Assembly (NCBI GenBank): GCA_017405525.1
Contig: JAFRAH010000034.1
Span: 32,421 to 96,420, forward strand
Direction: 5' to 3'
Length of the DNA: 64,000 nt
From: Synergistaceae bacterium
GTDB taxonomy: Bacteria; Synergistota; Synergistia; Synergistales; Aminobacteriaceae
The position numbers and the translations under genes are program-made. Numbering within the stretch: position 1 is the first letter of the stretch; every line of letters begins with the position of its first letter. Shown one piece after another: positions 52,404 to 60,757 of the stretch. The notes beneath the pieces were generated by a model. The model was given only the letters and a program-made list of their open reading frames with translations, had not been told where the DNA came from and made no database searches.

Positions 52404-53158
52404 TAACGAAACGAATAATCCCATGCCTTGACGTTAAGGACGGCAGGGTCGTAAAGGGCGTGAACTTCAAGGGCTTGAACGACGTAAATTCCCCGGTTGA
52501 ACTGGCGAAATTCTACAGCGACAACGGGGCAGATGAGCTCGTCTTCTACGACATAACGGCATCATCAGACGGGCGGAAAATCTTCACCGACATTTTGCGC
52601 GAGACAGCAAGGAACGTATTCATCCCCCTCACAGTCGGCGGCGGTATTTCTAGCGTGAATGACTTTGAGCGTGTACTCTCCTGCGGTGCGGACAAGGTCA
52701 GCGTGAACACCGGGGCAATACGAAACCCCGGCCTCATCCCGGAGGCAGCAAGGCTCTACGGCTCACAGTGCGTAGTGATCTCGGCGGACGTTAAGCGCGT
52801 TGACGGGGAGTTTCGGGTCTTCGCGAGGGGCGGACGTGATGATACAGGCATCGAGGCTGTAGGGTGGATTAGGCGTTGTGTTGACGAGGGGGCGGGTGAG
52901 GTTGTCCTGAACTCAATAGACACTGACGGCGTAAAGGGAGGCTTTGACCTTGATATGCTCCGTGCCGTGTGTGAGGCTGTGAGCGTCCCGGTGATTGCGT
53001 CGGGAGGTGCAGGGAAGATTGAGGACTTCATTACGCTCTTCCATGAGATACCGAAAGTTGATGCAGGGTTGGCGGCCTCAATATTCCACTTTGGCGAGGT
53101 TGCAATCAGAGACCTCAAAGCTAGGATGCATGACGAAAATATACCAGTGAGGTTATAG
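52400..53158 (+). CDS. hisF: imidazole glycerol phosphate synthase, cyclase subunit
   Basis: 252 residues, TIM barrel. KRIIPCLDVKDGRVVKGVNF with the catalytic Asp, then VGGGISSVND, VSVNTGAIRNP, LNSIDTDGVKGGFD with the second Asp, and IASGGAGKIEDF. Forms IGP and AICAR from PRFAR using ammonia from HisH. Confidence 0.96.
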   Translation: MITKRIIPCLDVKDGRVVKGVNFKGLNDVNSPVELAKFYSDNGADELVFYDITASSDGRKIFTDILRETARNVFIPLTVGGGISSVNDFERVLSCGADKVSVNTGAIRNPGLIPEAARLYGSQCVVISADVKRVDGEFRVFARGGRDDTGIEAVGWIRRCVDEGAGEVVLNSIDTDGVKGGFDLDMLRAVCEAVSVPVIASGGAGKIEDFITLFHEIPKVDAGLAASIFHFGEVAIRDLKARMHDENIPVRL

Positions 53159-53161
53159 ATT

Positions 53162-53815
53162 ATGGTGGACATTGACGAACTGAAATTCAACGCTGACGGA
53201 TTAATCCCCGCAATTGCCGTTGATGACGACACAGGGGACGTTCTCATGATGGCCTACATGAACCGCGAGAGCCTCAGAATATCCATCGAGAAGAAATTAG
53301 CCTGTTTCTGGAGCCGTTCACGCCGTGAGTTGTGGCTGAAGGGTGCTACAAGTGGGAGCTACCTTCACATCCGCGAGATTGTAGCCGACTGCGACCGTGA
53401 TACGTTGCTGCTCTGCGTCAAGGCTGACGGCCCCGCCTGCCATCTGGGGAATGTCTCATGCTTTGTTGATGACGTTATGCCGCGCGAAGAGGAGAGACAC
53501 GAGAAGTTCACACTTTGCGGATTGATGGAGCTCATCAAGGGCAGGAAGTCAGAGAGGGTTGAAGGGTCTTACACGTCCTACCTTTTCGAGAAGGGACTAG
53601 ACAAGATACTCAAGAAGATTGGCGAGGAGAGCTCAGAGGTCATAATTGCCGCAAAGAATGACAGGAAGGAAGCCATCTACGAAATTTCTGACCTCATCTA
53701 TCACATGCTTGTTCTCATGGCCGAAATGAATATAGACATCAAGGACATCATCAAGGAGCTGGCATCACGGCACGTAATCGACAAGAAAGTGAAGCAGGAG
53801 AAAATGACATCATGA
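53162..53815 (+). CDS. hisI: bifunctional phosphoribosyl-AMP cyclohydrolase/phosphoribosyl-ATP pyrophosphatase
   Basis: 217 residues, fused HisI-HisE. The HisI half has [37 protein letters not shown] and the metal site [19 protein letters not shown]. The HisE half has [21 protein letters not shown] and [10 protein letters not shown]. Catalyses steps two and three of histidine synthesis. It ends in a four-base overlap with the PHP gene. Confidence 0.95.
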   Translation: MVDIDELKFNADGLIPAIAVDDDTGDVLMMAYMNRESLRISIEKKLACFWSRSRRELWLKGATSGSYLHIREIVADCDRDTLLLCVKADGPACHLGNVSCFVDDVMPREEERHEKFTLCGLMELIKGRKSERVEGSYTSYLFEKGLDKILKKIGEESSEVIIAAKNDRKEAIYEISDLIYHMLVLMAEMNIDIKDIIKELASRHVIDKKVKQEKMTS

Positions 53816-54588
53816 TACTGTCAGACTTCCACCTTCACACAAACTTTTGCGACGGGAAGAATGACCCTGAAAGCATAGTCATCGAGGCAATATCGCGCGG
53901 GATGAAGAAGCTCGGATTTTCGGGGCATTCACACACACCGTTTGACGCGGGGGCTAATATGTCCATCGAGAACACGGCCAAATACCGGGCAGAAATCCAG
54001 AGGCTCAAGGAGAAATATAGAGGGCAAATCAAGATACTCTGCGGGACTGAGCAGGATTATTATTCCGACATGAGCACAGAGGGCTATGATTACGTTATCG
54101 GCTCAGTTCACTACCTCCACATTAACGGGCAGTACATCTCAACCGACAACACCCCCGAAATTTTCGCGGACTTGATCCATGAGTGCAATGATGACCCATA
54201 CGACATGGCCGAAAGATATTTTGCGCTCGTTTCTGACGTGGTGAACAAGACAGGGGCTGACATCATAGGACATTTCGACCTGATAACCAAGTTCAGCGAG
54301 AAATACACATTCTTTGACGAGGACAACGAACGCTACATCAAGGCGGCACTCTCAGCAGTTGATGCCCTCATTGGGACGGGAAAGCCATTCGAGATTAACA
54401 CCGGCGCAATCTCCAGAGGATGGAGGACAACCCCCTACCCTTCACGCAGAATACTTGAGCATATAGCCTCACGTGGCGGCAGGGTAATTCTCTCCAGTGA
54501 TGCCCACGACAAACGCAACCTTATGTATAAGTTCAACGAGTGCGAGGAGCTTGCGCGTTCACTTGGGCTTGAGATCGTCGAGTTGTGA
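53812..54588 (+). CDS. hisJ: histidinol-phosphatase, PHP type
   Basis: 258 residues. PHP metal motifs: [51 protein letters not shown] and SSDAHDK near the end. Removes phosphate from histidinol phosphate; this class replaces HisB-N in many Firmicutes and anaerobes. Position at the end of the his block supports the call. Its TGA overlaps the GTG of cbiF. Confidence 0.9.
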   Translation: MILSDFHLHTNFCDGKNDPESIVIEAISRGMKKLGFSGHSHTPFDAGANMSIENTAKYRAEIQRLKEKYRGQIKILCGTEQDYYSDMSTEGYDYVIGSVHYLHINGQYISTDNTPEIFADLIHECNDDPYDMAERYFALVSDVVNKTGADIIGHFDLITKFSEKYTFFDEDNERYIKAALSAVDALIGTGKPFEINTGAISRGWRTTPYPSRRILEHIASRGGRVILSSDAHDKRNLMYKFNECEELARSLGLEIVEL

Positions 54589-55316
54589 TCTACTTCATTG
54601 GGGCGGGGCCGGGAGCCGTTGACCTAATCACAGTAAGAGGAGCTGAGATTTTGCGCAGGGCAGGGCTCATCGTCTATGCCGGTTCACTAGTCAATCCCGA
54701 AATCCTGAATGCTTATGCCCCCACTGAATGCGAGATACACGACAGCTCAGGGATGACGTTAGAGGAGACTACTGACTGCCTGATTTCCGGCCATGAACGC
54801 GGGCTAATCACCGTCCGGCTTCACTCAGGAGACCCGGCATTGTTCGGTGCTGTTCGTGAACAGTTCAGTGAGTTGCGCAGGAGGGGGGTAACGTTCGAGG
54901 TTGTTCCGGGTGTCAGCTCACTCTTTGCGGCATCGTCTGCACTCAGGACGGAATACATGATACCCGGCCACACTCAGACTCTCATCATATCACGCGTTGA
55001 GGGACGTACACTGGCACCTGAGAGTGCATCTACTGCACTGTTCCTTTCTGCCGGAATGACTGAGAGGGCTTGCAGTGAGCTCATTGCGCGGGGATATTCC
55101 CCCAATACTCCGGCGGCAATGGTCTACCGTGCTTCATGGCCTGACGAGAGGGTAATACGCGGGACGGTTGAGACGCTCCCGGAACTCTCACGGGACATCA
55201 GGAAGACGGCAATAATTCTTGCGGGAGACTTCCTCAATGATGACATCTCCGCAAAATCGAGGCTCTACGACAAAAATTTTTCCCATGAATACCGTAATAG
55301 TTGCCTTCACTCGTAG
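54585..55316 (+). CDS. cbiF: cobalt-precorrin-4 methyltransferase
   Basis: 243 residues, SAM-dependent tetrapyrrole methylase. YFIGAGPGAVDLITVRGAEIL opens the protein; LHSGDPALFGAVREQ, VVPGVSSLFAASSAL and GYSPNTPAAMVYRASWPDE are conserved in CobM/CbiF. It methylates C11 in anaerobic cobalamin synthesis. GTG start within the hisJ stop. The end overlaps cbiG by 32 bases. Confidence 0.93.
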   Translation: MIYFIGAGPGAVDLITVRGAEILRRAGLIVYAGSLVNPEILNAYAPTECEIHDSSGMTLEETTDCLISGHERGLITVRLHSGDPALFGAVREQFSELRRRGVTFEVVPGVSSLFAASSALRTEYMIPGHTQTLIISRVEGRTLAPESASTALFLSAGMTERACSELIARGYSPNTPAAMVYRASWPDERVIRGTVETLPELSRDIRKTAIILAGDFLNDDISAKSRLYDKNFSHEYRNSCLHS

Positions 55317-56235
55317 GGGTCTGGCTCTTGCGCTGAAGGTTGCTGAGTTTCTCGGCGGCTCTGTCTTCGCACCTGAGAGGCTCAAGTGTGAGGGCGTTAA
55401 TGTGATTGATGCTCCCTTGAGTGATTGGGCAGGGAGATATTTCCGCGAGGCCGGGGCAATGGTCTTCGTCGGTGCCTGCGGTATTGCTGTACGGGCGGTT
55501 GCTCCACACGTCAGGGACAAGCTCAGTGATCCGGCAGTTATTGTGATTGACGAGGCAGGAAGGTACGTTATCCCCGTCTTGTCCGGCCATGTCGGCGGGG
55601 CTAATGAGCTCTCACGTAGGCTTGCGGGCTTCCTCAATGCTCAGGCGGTAATCACCACAGCAACCGACATCAATCATCTTCAGGCTGTCGATGAATGGGC
55701 GGTGAATCATGACTGCGCTATCGAGAACCCCGAAAGCATCAAGCATGTATCGGGGGCAGTCCTTGAGGGGCAATCTGTCGGTGTCGCCGTAACGTGCGAG
55801 AATGTTCCTGCTCCCTTCCCCGTAACGCTGTGGCTGAGGCCGAAGGTCTTGGTGTTGGGGGCGGGGTGCAATCGTGGGGTTGACCCGGCAGAATTTGAGC
55901 GTTCTGCTGTGGACTTCCTGAGAGGCGCGGGAGTTAGTGCTTTGTCCCTGAAGGCTCTTGCGTCAATCGACATTAAGCGCGACGAACCGGCCATGAAGAT
56001 TTTTGCGGAGAGTCATGGAATCCCGTTCATGACGTTCACGGCTTCGGAGCTCCAGGCATTGCAGGGGAACTTCACGGCTTCCGAACGTGTCAGGGAGTTC
56101 ACAGGTACTGACAACGTATGCGAGAGAGCCTGCATGTTGGCGGCTGGTGATGGGGCTGTGATGATGAGGAACAAGTGTGTGTATAATGGGATGACTTTTG
56201 CGCTGTCAAGGAGTGTATTTCATGAGCATAGCTAG
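55285..56235 (+). CDS. cbiG: cobalt-precorrin 5A hydrolase
   Basis: About 316 residues from ATG 55285 (MNTVIVAFTRRGLALALK). MVFVGACGIAVRAVAPHV and VIPVLSGHVGGANELSRRLA belong to the N-terminal/central CbiG domains. The C-terminal domain begins VLVLGAGCNRGVDPAEFE. It opens the lactone ring and releases the C2 unit as acetaldehyde. Its 3' end holds the ribosome site and ATG of the antitoxin gene. Confidence 0.92.
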   Translation: MNTVIVAFTRRGLALALKVAEFLGGSVFAPERLKCEGVNVIDAPLSDWAGRYFREAGAMVFVGACGIAVRAVAPHVRDKLSDPAVIVIDEAGRYVIPVLSGHVGGANELSRRLAGFLNAQAVITTATDINHLQAVDEWAVNHDCAIENPESIKHVSGAVLEGQSVGVAVTCENVPAPFPVTLWLRPKVLVLGAGCNRGVDPAEFERSAVDFLRGAGVSALSLKALASIDIKRDEPAMKIFAESHGIPFMTFTASELQALQGNFTASERVREFTGTDNVCERACMLAAGDGAVMMRNKCVYNGMTFALSRSVFHEHS

Positions 56236-56482
56236 GGTTTACGAGGAAGGCCGCATAAGGATACCTGCGGAAATATGCCGTTCTTTAGGTCTCAGGATAG
56301 GGGACAAGGTAACGTTTACGCAGAATAAGAACGGTGAAATAGTGCTGTCCAATGCATCAGCCCGTGCTATACACAAGGCACAGGAAGCATTTTCGGGAGC
56401 GGCTGAGGCTTTGGGCGTAAAAGATGATGATGATGTTATGGCACTCGTCAATGAAGTACGTTACGGGAAAATTGAGAGATGA
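56222..56482 (+). CDS. AbrB-type antitoxin
   Basis: 86 residues from ATG 56222, behind AAGGAG. The N-terminal swapped-hairpin pattern is ARVYEEGRIRIPAEICRSLGLRIGDKV in two halves. The C-terminal part (HKAQEAFSGAAEALGVKDDDDVMALVNEVR) is probably the toxin-binding helix. It is an autoregulatory DNA-binding antitoxin paired with the PIN gene. Oddly it sits between cbiG and cbiC, overlapping the former by 14 bases. Confidence 0.83.
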   Translation: MSIARVYEEGRIRIPAEICRSLGLRIGDKVTFTQNKNGEIVLSNASARAIHKAQEAFSGAAEALGVKDDDDVMALVNEVRYGKIER

Positions 56483-56865
56483 GAATTTTGGCTGACACTA
56501 ATATTTTGTTCTCTGCTCTTCTGTTCCCCGGGTCAGTTCCTGCGAGGGCTCTTCTCCGTGCGGCTGATGAACATAATATAGTCCTCTGCGACCGTAACAT
56601 TTCGGAGCTGAAAGATATTCTGCGCCGTAAAGCTCCTGAATACCTGCCTGATGCTGAAGTCTTCCTGGCCGAGCTGTCGTATGAACTTATACCTGCCGTT
56701 GATTATGCCGGAAAACTAATGCGTGATGACAAAGACCAGCCTATATTGAACGCCGCTATAGTGTTTGATGTCGATATGATTTTGACGGGGGATAAAGACT
56801 TTCTCTGCCTCGACATAGAACGCCCGGAGTGCATAACAGCTTCTGAATTTCTGGAAAGACTATAG
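56479..56865 (+). CDS. PIN-domain toxin
   Basis: 128 residues. PIN acidic residues are in place: ILADTNILFSALL, a mid-protein Glu (NISELKDILRRK), RDDKDQPILNAAIV and ILTGDKDFL. It should be a Mg-dependent ribonuclease of the 'PIN family toxin' type. ATGA overlap with the antitoxin; cbiC starts two bases after its stop. No inactivating change is seen. Confidence 0.85.
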   Translation: MRILADTNILFSALLFPGSVPARALLRAADEHNIVLCDRNISELKDILRRKAPEYLPDAEVFLAELSYELIPAVDYAGKLMRDDKDQPILNAAIVFDVDMILTGDKDFLCLDIERPECITASEFLERL

Positions 56866-56867
56866 CA

Positions 56868-57479
56868 ATGATACTTCAGCCACAAGAAATTGAACGTGAA
56901 AGCATGAGGATAATCCAAGAGGCAATCGGTGAACGTTCAGCCTCAATTGACCCGGTTAACCTCCCGGCAATAAAGCGCGTCATTCACGCAACGGCAGATT
57001 TCGACTTCCTTCACACTCTCTACTTTTCTCCCAACGCAATACCATTGGCACGTGAGGCCATCAAGTCAGGCACTCCCATAATTACCGACACGCTCATGCT
57101 CGCGTCAGGCATCAGCAAGCGTTACAGTACAACCATCATCTGCCATGTCTCGGACGAGGACGTGAAGGCTGAAGCACATTCCCGGAACATCACACGCTCA
57201 ACCGTCAGCATTGAGCACTCAGTGAGGGATTACCCCGGAGCAATATACGCCATCGGCAACGCACCGACTGCACTAATCCGTCTGTGTGAGCTCATACGTG
57301 AAGGCCGGGCAAAACCTGCGCTTGTCGTTGGAGTCCCTGTAGGTTTCGTGAACGTCATAGAGGCCAAGAACATGCTGGCCTCACTCACTGAAACGCCCCG
57401 CATAATCGCTCACGGAAGGAAGGGCGGAACTACTGTCGCTTGTGCCATCATCAACGCGATACTTTACGGACTGGAATAA
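56868..57479 (+). CDS. cbiC: cobalt-precorrin-8 methylmutase
   Basis: 203 residues. KRVIHATADFDF with the catalytic His, GTPIITDTLMLASGI, YAIGNAPTALIRLCELI and VVGVPVGFVNVIEAK are the CbiC/CobH motifs. It moves the C11 methyl to C12 to make cobyrinate. Its 3' end overlaps cbiD by about 40 bases. Confidence 0.94.
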   Translation: MILQPQEIERESMRIIQEAIGERSASIDPVNLPAIKRVIHATADFDFLHTLYFSPNAIPLAREAIKSGTPIITDTLMLASGISKRYSTTIICHVSDEDVKAEAHSRNITRSTVSIEHSVRDYPGAIYAIGNAPTALIRLCELIREGRAKPALVVGVPVGFVNVIEAKNMLASLTETPRIIAHGRKGGTTVACAIINAILYGLE

Positions 57480-58507
57480 CAACAGGTACATGTGCCGCCG
57501 GAGCCTCGAAAGCCTCAGCAATACATCTCGTTCACGGGTCATCTCCTGAGAGCGTCATAGTCCGAAACCTTGAAGGCCGTGAATTTTTCCTGCATACGTT
57601 CAGGGAGGGGGATTGCTTCGGGGTCGTCAAGTATTCAGGCGACGACAGAGCAGACATCACTGACGGCGTGAAGGTGCTATCACGTGTCGAGGTTACCGGC
57701 AATGATGGCACTATCGAGTTCACTGCTGGTGATGGCGTTGGGACTGTAACGCTACCCGGCCTCAAGATACCACCCGGACAACCTGCCATTAACCCCGTAC
57801 CTCGTGAGATGATTGCGCGGGCAGTCCGTGAGGTCATCCCCCGAAAATCCATCCGAATCACAATCTCAATCCCCGGCGGTGAGGAGCTCGCAAAACGTAC
57901 CTTCAACCCAAGACTTGGCATTACCGGTGGCCTCTCGATACTCGGCACAACTGGAATCGTCAAGCCCATGAACGAGGAGGCTCTGTTGTCGTCATTGAGC
58001 CTTGAACTCAGCATGATATATTCACTTGGCTTCAGGGAACTCTACATCACGTTTGCAGGTACCGGCGAAAAGTTCACACGGAGGATATTTCACCTTGAGG
58101 GAAGGAACGTGATACAGTGCTCGAATTACCCCGGCCATGTTCTCGACGAGGCGGCTGGTCTCGGCTTCACTCACGCGACAATCTGCGGGCATCCGGGAAA
58201 GCTCCTCAAGGTCTCGGCTGGCAGCTTCAACACTCACAGCAGGACATCAGGCGGAGGACTTGAGGCACTCTGCACACAGCTTGCTATCATGGGCGCAAGT
58301 CATGAACTCATCAGCCGGGTATACCACAGCAACACTACAGGCGAGGCATCAGGCATAATCAGTTCATGGGGCTTCAGTGAGGTGTGGGACAATACAGCCC
58401 GGAAGGTCTCGGAGAAATGCCGCGAAAGGACGAACGATAACATGAAGATTGACGCAGTATTCATTGACGCTGAAGGCCAAGTACTGGGGGCATACTATGA
58501 GCCGTGA
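57440..58507 (+). CDS. cbiD: cobalt-precorrin-5B C1-methyltransferase
   Basis: About 355 residues. LRTGITTGTCAAGASKASA near the start, GDGVGTVTLPGLKIPPGQPAINPVP and GGLSILGTTGIVKPMN are CbiD signatures. It methylates C1 with SAM. The family normally begins near LRTG; the only usual start codon upstream in frame is TTG 57440, which gives an eight-residue lead and a 40-base overlap with cbiC. The true start is therefore uncertain. Confidence 0.9.
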   Translation: MCHHQRDTLRTGITTGTCAAGASKASAIHLVHGSSPESVIVRNLEGREFFLHTFREGDCFGVVKYSGDDRADITDGVKVLSRVEVTGNDGTIEFTAGDGVGTVTLPGLKIPPGQPAINPVPREMIARAVREVIPRKSIRITISIPGGEELAKRTFNPRLGITGGLSILGTTGIVKPMNEEALLSSLSLELSMIYSLGFRELYITFAGTGEKFTRRIFHLEGRNVIQCSNYPGHVLDEAAGLGFTHATICGHPGKLLKVSAGSFNTHSRTSGGGLEALCTQLAIMGASHELISRVYHSNTTGEASGIISSWGFSEVWDNTARKVSEKCRERTNDNMKIDAVFIDAEGQVLGAYYEP

Positions 58508-59678
58508 AATCACGATAGCCGGGGCAGGTACGGGGGCAACGGGGCAGGTTACCCCGGAAGTCATGAGGGCACTGTGTGATTCTGACGCTGTATTTTCCTC
58601 CCGAAGGTTCAGCTCACTCATTCCCGCCGGAAAAAATGTTCATGACGTTCTAGATTTAGCCGCACTTGACCGCGAGACCGGCAAAGTATTAATCCTCGTC
58701 TCAGGAGACCCAGGGATATTCAGCCTCCTTCCCGCCATAAAGAGACGCTGCCCCCGCGACAAAATCACCGTCCTTCCGGGAATCAGCTCACTTCAGGCAA
58801 TATGTGCCCATGCCGCCGAAACATGGAGTGATGCCGCGATACTCTCAGGACATGGCCGGACGTTAAGCCCCGGAAAATTCCTCAACACCGTAGAACGAAA
58901 CCGTATCACCGTATTGTTCTGCGACAGGAATATTTCCCCTTCATGGGCATGTGAGGAGCTGGCCTTCATGAATGACGTTGAGGTGTTCATCGGCTCATGT
59001 CTCGGCAGTGAGAGTGAGAGCATACATCACGGAAGGCCGGGGGAATTTTCGGGCTCTGAGTTCCCTGAGCTCTCTATCCTGCTCGTGAGGAACAACAGCG
59101 TGTACACACCTGAACGTCAGCACCTCTGGGACAAGGATTTTCTCAGGGCTGAAGGAATCGTGATGACCAACGAGGCAGTAAGGGCGGTAATACTCTCACG
59201 TCTTGAGGTGAATGATGATGCCACGTTCTGGGACATCGGGGCAGGCTCAGGAAGTATCTCCGTCAGTGTCGGCCATGAAGTCCCATTCTCGGACGTTCAC
59301 GCGGTGGAGCTCAACCCCCAAGCCTCAAGCCTCATCTCACGTAACGCCGCAAAGTTCCACCTCCACAACATCACCGTCCACAATTCCCGCGCACTCGAAG
59401 TGATTGACGCTCTCCCGTCGCCCTCATGTGTCTTCATCGGTGGCAGTAACGGCGAACTTCCCGGAATACTCGCACACATCTCGGCCATGAATGAGGCAGT
59501 TCATGTTGTTGTTGCGTGCGTAACCCTTGAGACGTTCACGGAGGCGTTCAGCATCCTCAAGGACTGGGAGGATTTCGAGGCCCTTCAGGTTTCAGCGTCA
59601 TCATCGAGGGCACTCACTCCCGAACTCACAATGATGAAGGCCAGCAACCCCGTTATGATTCTCAGTGCCAGGAAATGA
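58497..59678 (+). CDS. cbiET: fused cobalt-precorrin-7 C5-methyltransferase / C15-methyltransferase (decarboxylating)
   Basis: About 393 residues from ATG 58497. The CbiE half has ITIAGAGTGATGQVTPEV, LILVSGDPGIFSLL and VLPGISSLQAICA. The CbiT half starts near FLRAEGIVMTNEAVRAVILS, with SAM motif DIGAGSGSISVSVG and VELNPQASSLISRN. It is the fused form also known as CobL. ATG within the last codons of cbiD. Last cbi gene here; cbiH, cbiL, cbiJ, cbiA and cbiP are absent from the window. Confidence 0.93.
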   Translation: MSREITIAGAGTGATGQVTPEVMRALCDSDAVFSSRRFSSLIPAGKNVHDVLDLAALDRETGKVLILVSGDPGIFSLLPAIKRRCPRDKITVLPGISSLQAICAHAAETWSDAAILSGHGRTLSPGKFLNTVERNRITVLFCDRNISPSWACEELAFMNDVEVFIGSCLGSESESIHHGRPGEFSGSEFPELSILLVRNNSVYTPERQHLWDKDFLRAEGIVMTNEAVRAVILSRLEVNDDATFWDIGAGSGSISVSVGHEVPFSDVHAVELNPQASSLISRNAAKFHLHNITVHNSRALEVIDALPSPSCVFIGGSNGELPGILAHISAMNEAVHVVVACVTLETFTEAFSILKDWEDFEALQVSASSSRALTPELTMMKASNPVMILSARK

Positions 59679-59715
59679 ACAAAAGTTTAGTACTGTAACG
59701 TGAGGGGAAAATATA

Positions 59716-59743
59716 TTTACATCCTGAAAATCTGCGGTATAAT
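59716..59743 (+). promoter_or_regulatory. promoter of the solute-binding protein gene
   Basis: TTTACA (59716-59721), a 16-base spacer, then TATAAT (59738-59743). About 49 bases before ATG 59793. Confidence 0.6.
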
Positions 59744-59792
59744 ATCCGGCGTTGAAACAGGAAAAATTTTTCGCAACGGAGGAATTATCACC

Positions 59793-60593
59793 ATGAAGAA
59801 ACTTGCACTGGTTCTCATGCTCCTAGCCATTGCCGCAGGAACTTGCTTTGCTGACGGCCTCAACATCTCCAAGCCCGGAGACTTCACCGCCCTCAAGATA
59901 GGCACACAGCGCGGGACAATCGCCGAAGGAATCGCCAAGAAGATGCTCGGCGACAAGGCCAAAGATCAGCTCACTACCTACGAGAAAGCTACTGACGTGA
60001 TCCAGGCTCTCAAGGTCGGGAAAATTCAGGGCGCAATAATGGACGAGGCCCCGGCAATACAGTTCGTGAAGAATGACCCCAATACCCTCACGATTCTTCC
60101 TGAGGCTCTCACGGTTGAGCAGTACGCAATCGGCTTCAAGCAGGGCAACACTGAGCTACTTGAGGCGGTCAACAAGGCACTTGCTGAGATTAAAGCTGAT
60201 GGTTCATTGCAGGCCATAATGCTGAAGTACAAGGAAGACCCCACAGCCGCAAAGCCCGAAGATATTGACCTCAACATTGGTGCGGCAGGCGGCAAGCTCT
60301 ATCTCGGAACTGAGTCAGGCTTCCCTCCCTATGACATCAAGGTAGGAGACGGCTATACTGGAATCGACATCGAAATGTGCGCACTCATCGCCAAGAAACT
60401 GGGCAAGGAACTAGCAATTATCGCTTACCCGTTCGACTCGCTCTTCATGGCCGTGAACTCAGGGAAGGTTGACATGATCTGTGCAGGTATAACGGTCAAC
60501 GAGGAACGCAAAATGTTCACCGACTTTTCAGAACCCTACGAGGACGCAAAGCAGGTTGCAGTTGTCCTCACAGCAGACTACAAGCCTGAATAG
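59793..60593 (+). CDS. family 3 solute-binding protein with swapped lobe order (apparent circular permutation)
   Basis: 266 residues from ATG 59793, behind GGAGG. Signal peptide about 1-20 (KKLALVLMLLAIAAGTCFA). Residues 28-148 look like lobe 2 of SBP family 3 (LKIGTQRGTIAEGIAKK, QGAIMDEAPAIQFVK, LTVEQYAIGFKQGN, AEIKADGSLQAIMLKY). Residues 168-260 look like lobe 1 (KLYLGTESGFPPYD, TGIDIEMCALIAKKLGK, VDMICAGITVNEERK, FSEPYEDAKQVAVV). In ordinary members lobe 1 comes first. Total length matches a single normal protein. It should bind an amino acid in the periplasm. No ABC permease or ATPase is adjacent. Confidence 0.8.
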   Translation: MKKLALVLMLLAIAAGTCFADGLNISKPGDFTALKIGTQRGTIAEGIAKKMLGDKAKDQLTTYEKATDVIQALKVGKIQGAIMDEAPAIQFVKNDPNTLTILPEALTVEQYAIGFKQGNTELLEAVNKALAEIKADGSLQAIMLKYKEDPTAAKPEDIDLNIGAAGGKLYLGTESGFPPYDIKVGDGYTGIDIEMCALIAKKLGKELAIIAYPFDSLFMAVNSGKVDMICAGITVNEERKMFTDFSEPYEDAKQVAVVLTADYKPE

Positions 60594-60630
60594 CTCGGAA
60601 GAATAATACCCTGTAACATAATTCGTTCAT

Positions 60631-60668
60631 CCTCTGGCGGGAAACTGCCGGGGGATTTTATTTTGTCC
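60631..60668 (+). terminator. intrinsic terminator of the solute-binding protein gene
   Basis: CCTCTGGCGG (60631-60640) pairs, with some wobbles, with CTGCCGGGGG (60645-60654) around a short GAAA loop, then ATTTTATTTTG. Confidence 0.75.
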
Positions 60669-60684
60669 AGTCATTCATATACAC

Positions 60685-60714
60685 TTGACACCGATTTTTA
60701 GCGGTCAATAAAAT
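60685..60714 (+). promoter_or_regulatory. promoter of the Sel1-repeat gene with an overlapping inverted repeat
   Basis: TTGACA (60685-60690), an 18-base spacer, then TAAAAT (60709-60714). TTGACACCG and CGGTCAA form an imperfect inverted repeat spanning the -35 and spacer, operator-like. Confidence 0.6.
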
Positions 60715-60757
60715 ACGTTACCCAATACAAAAATAAAGGAGAAAGGAAAAACACACA

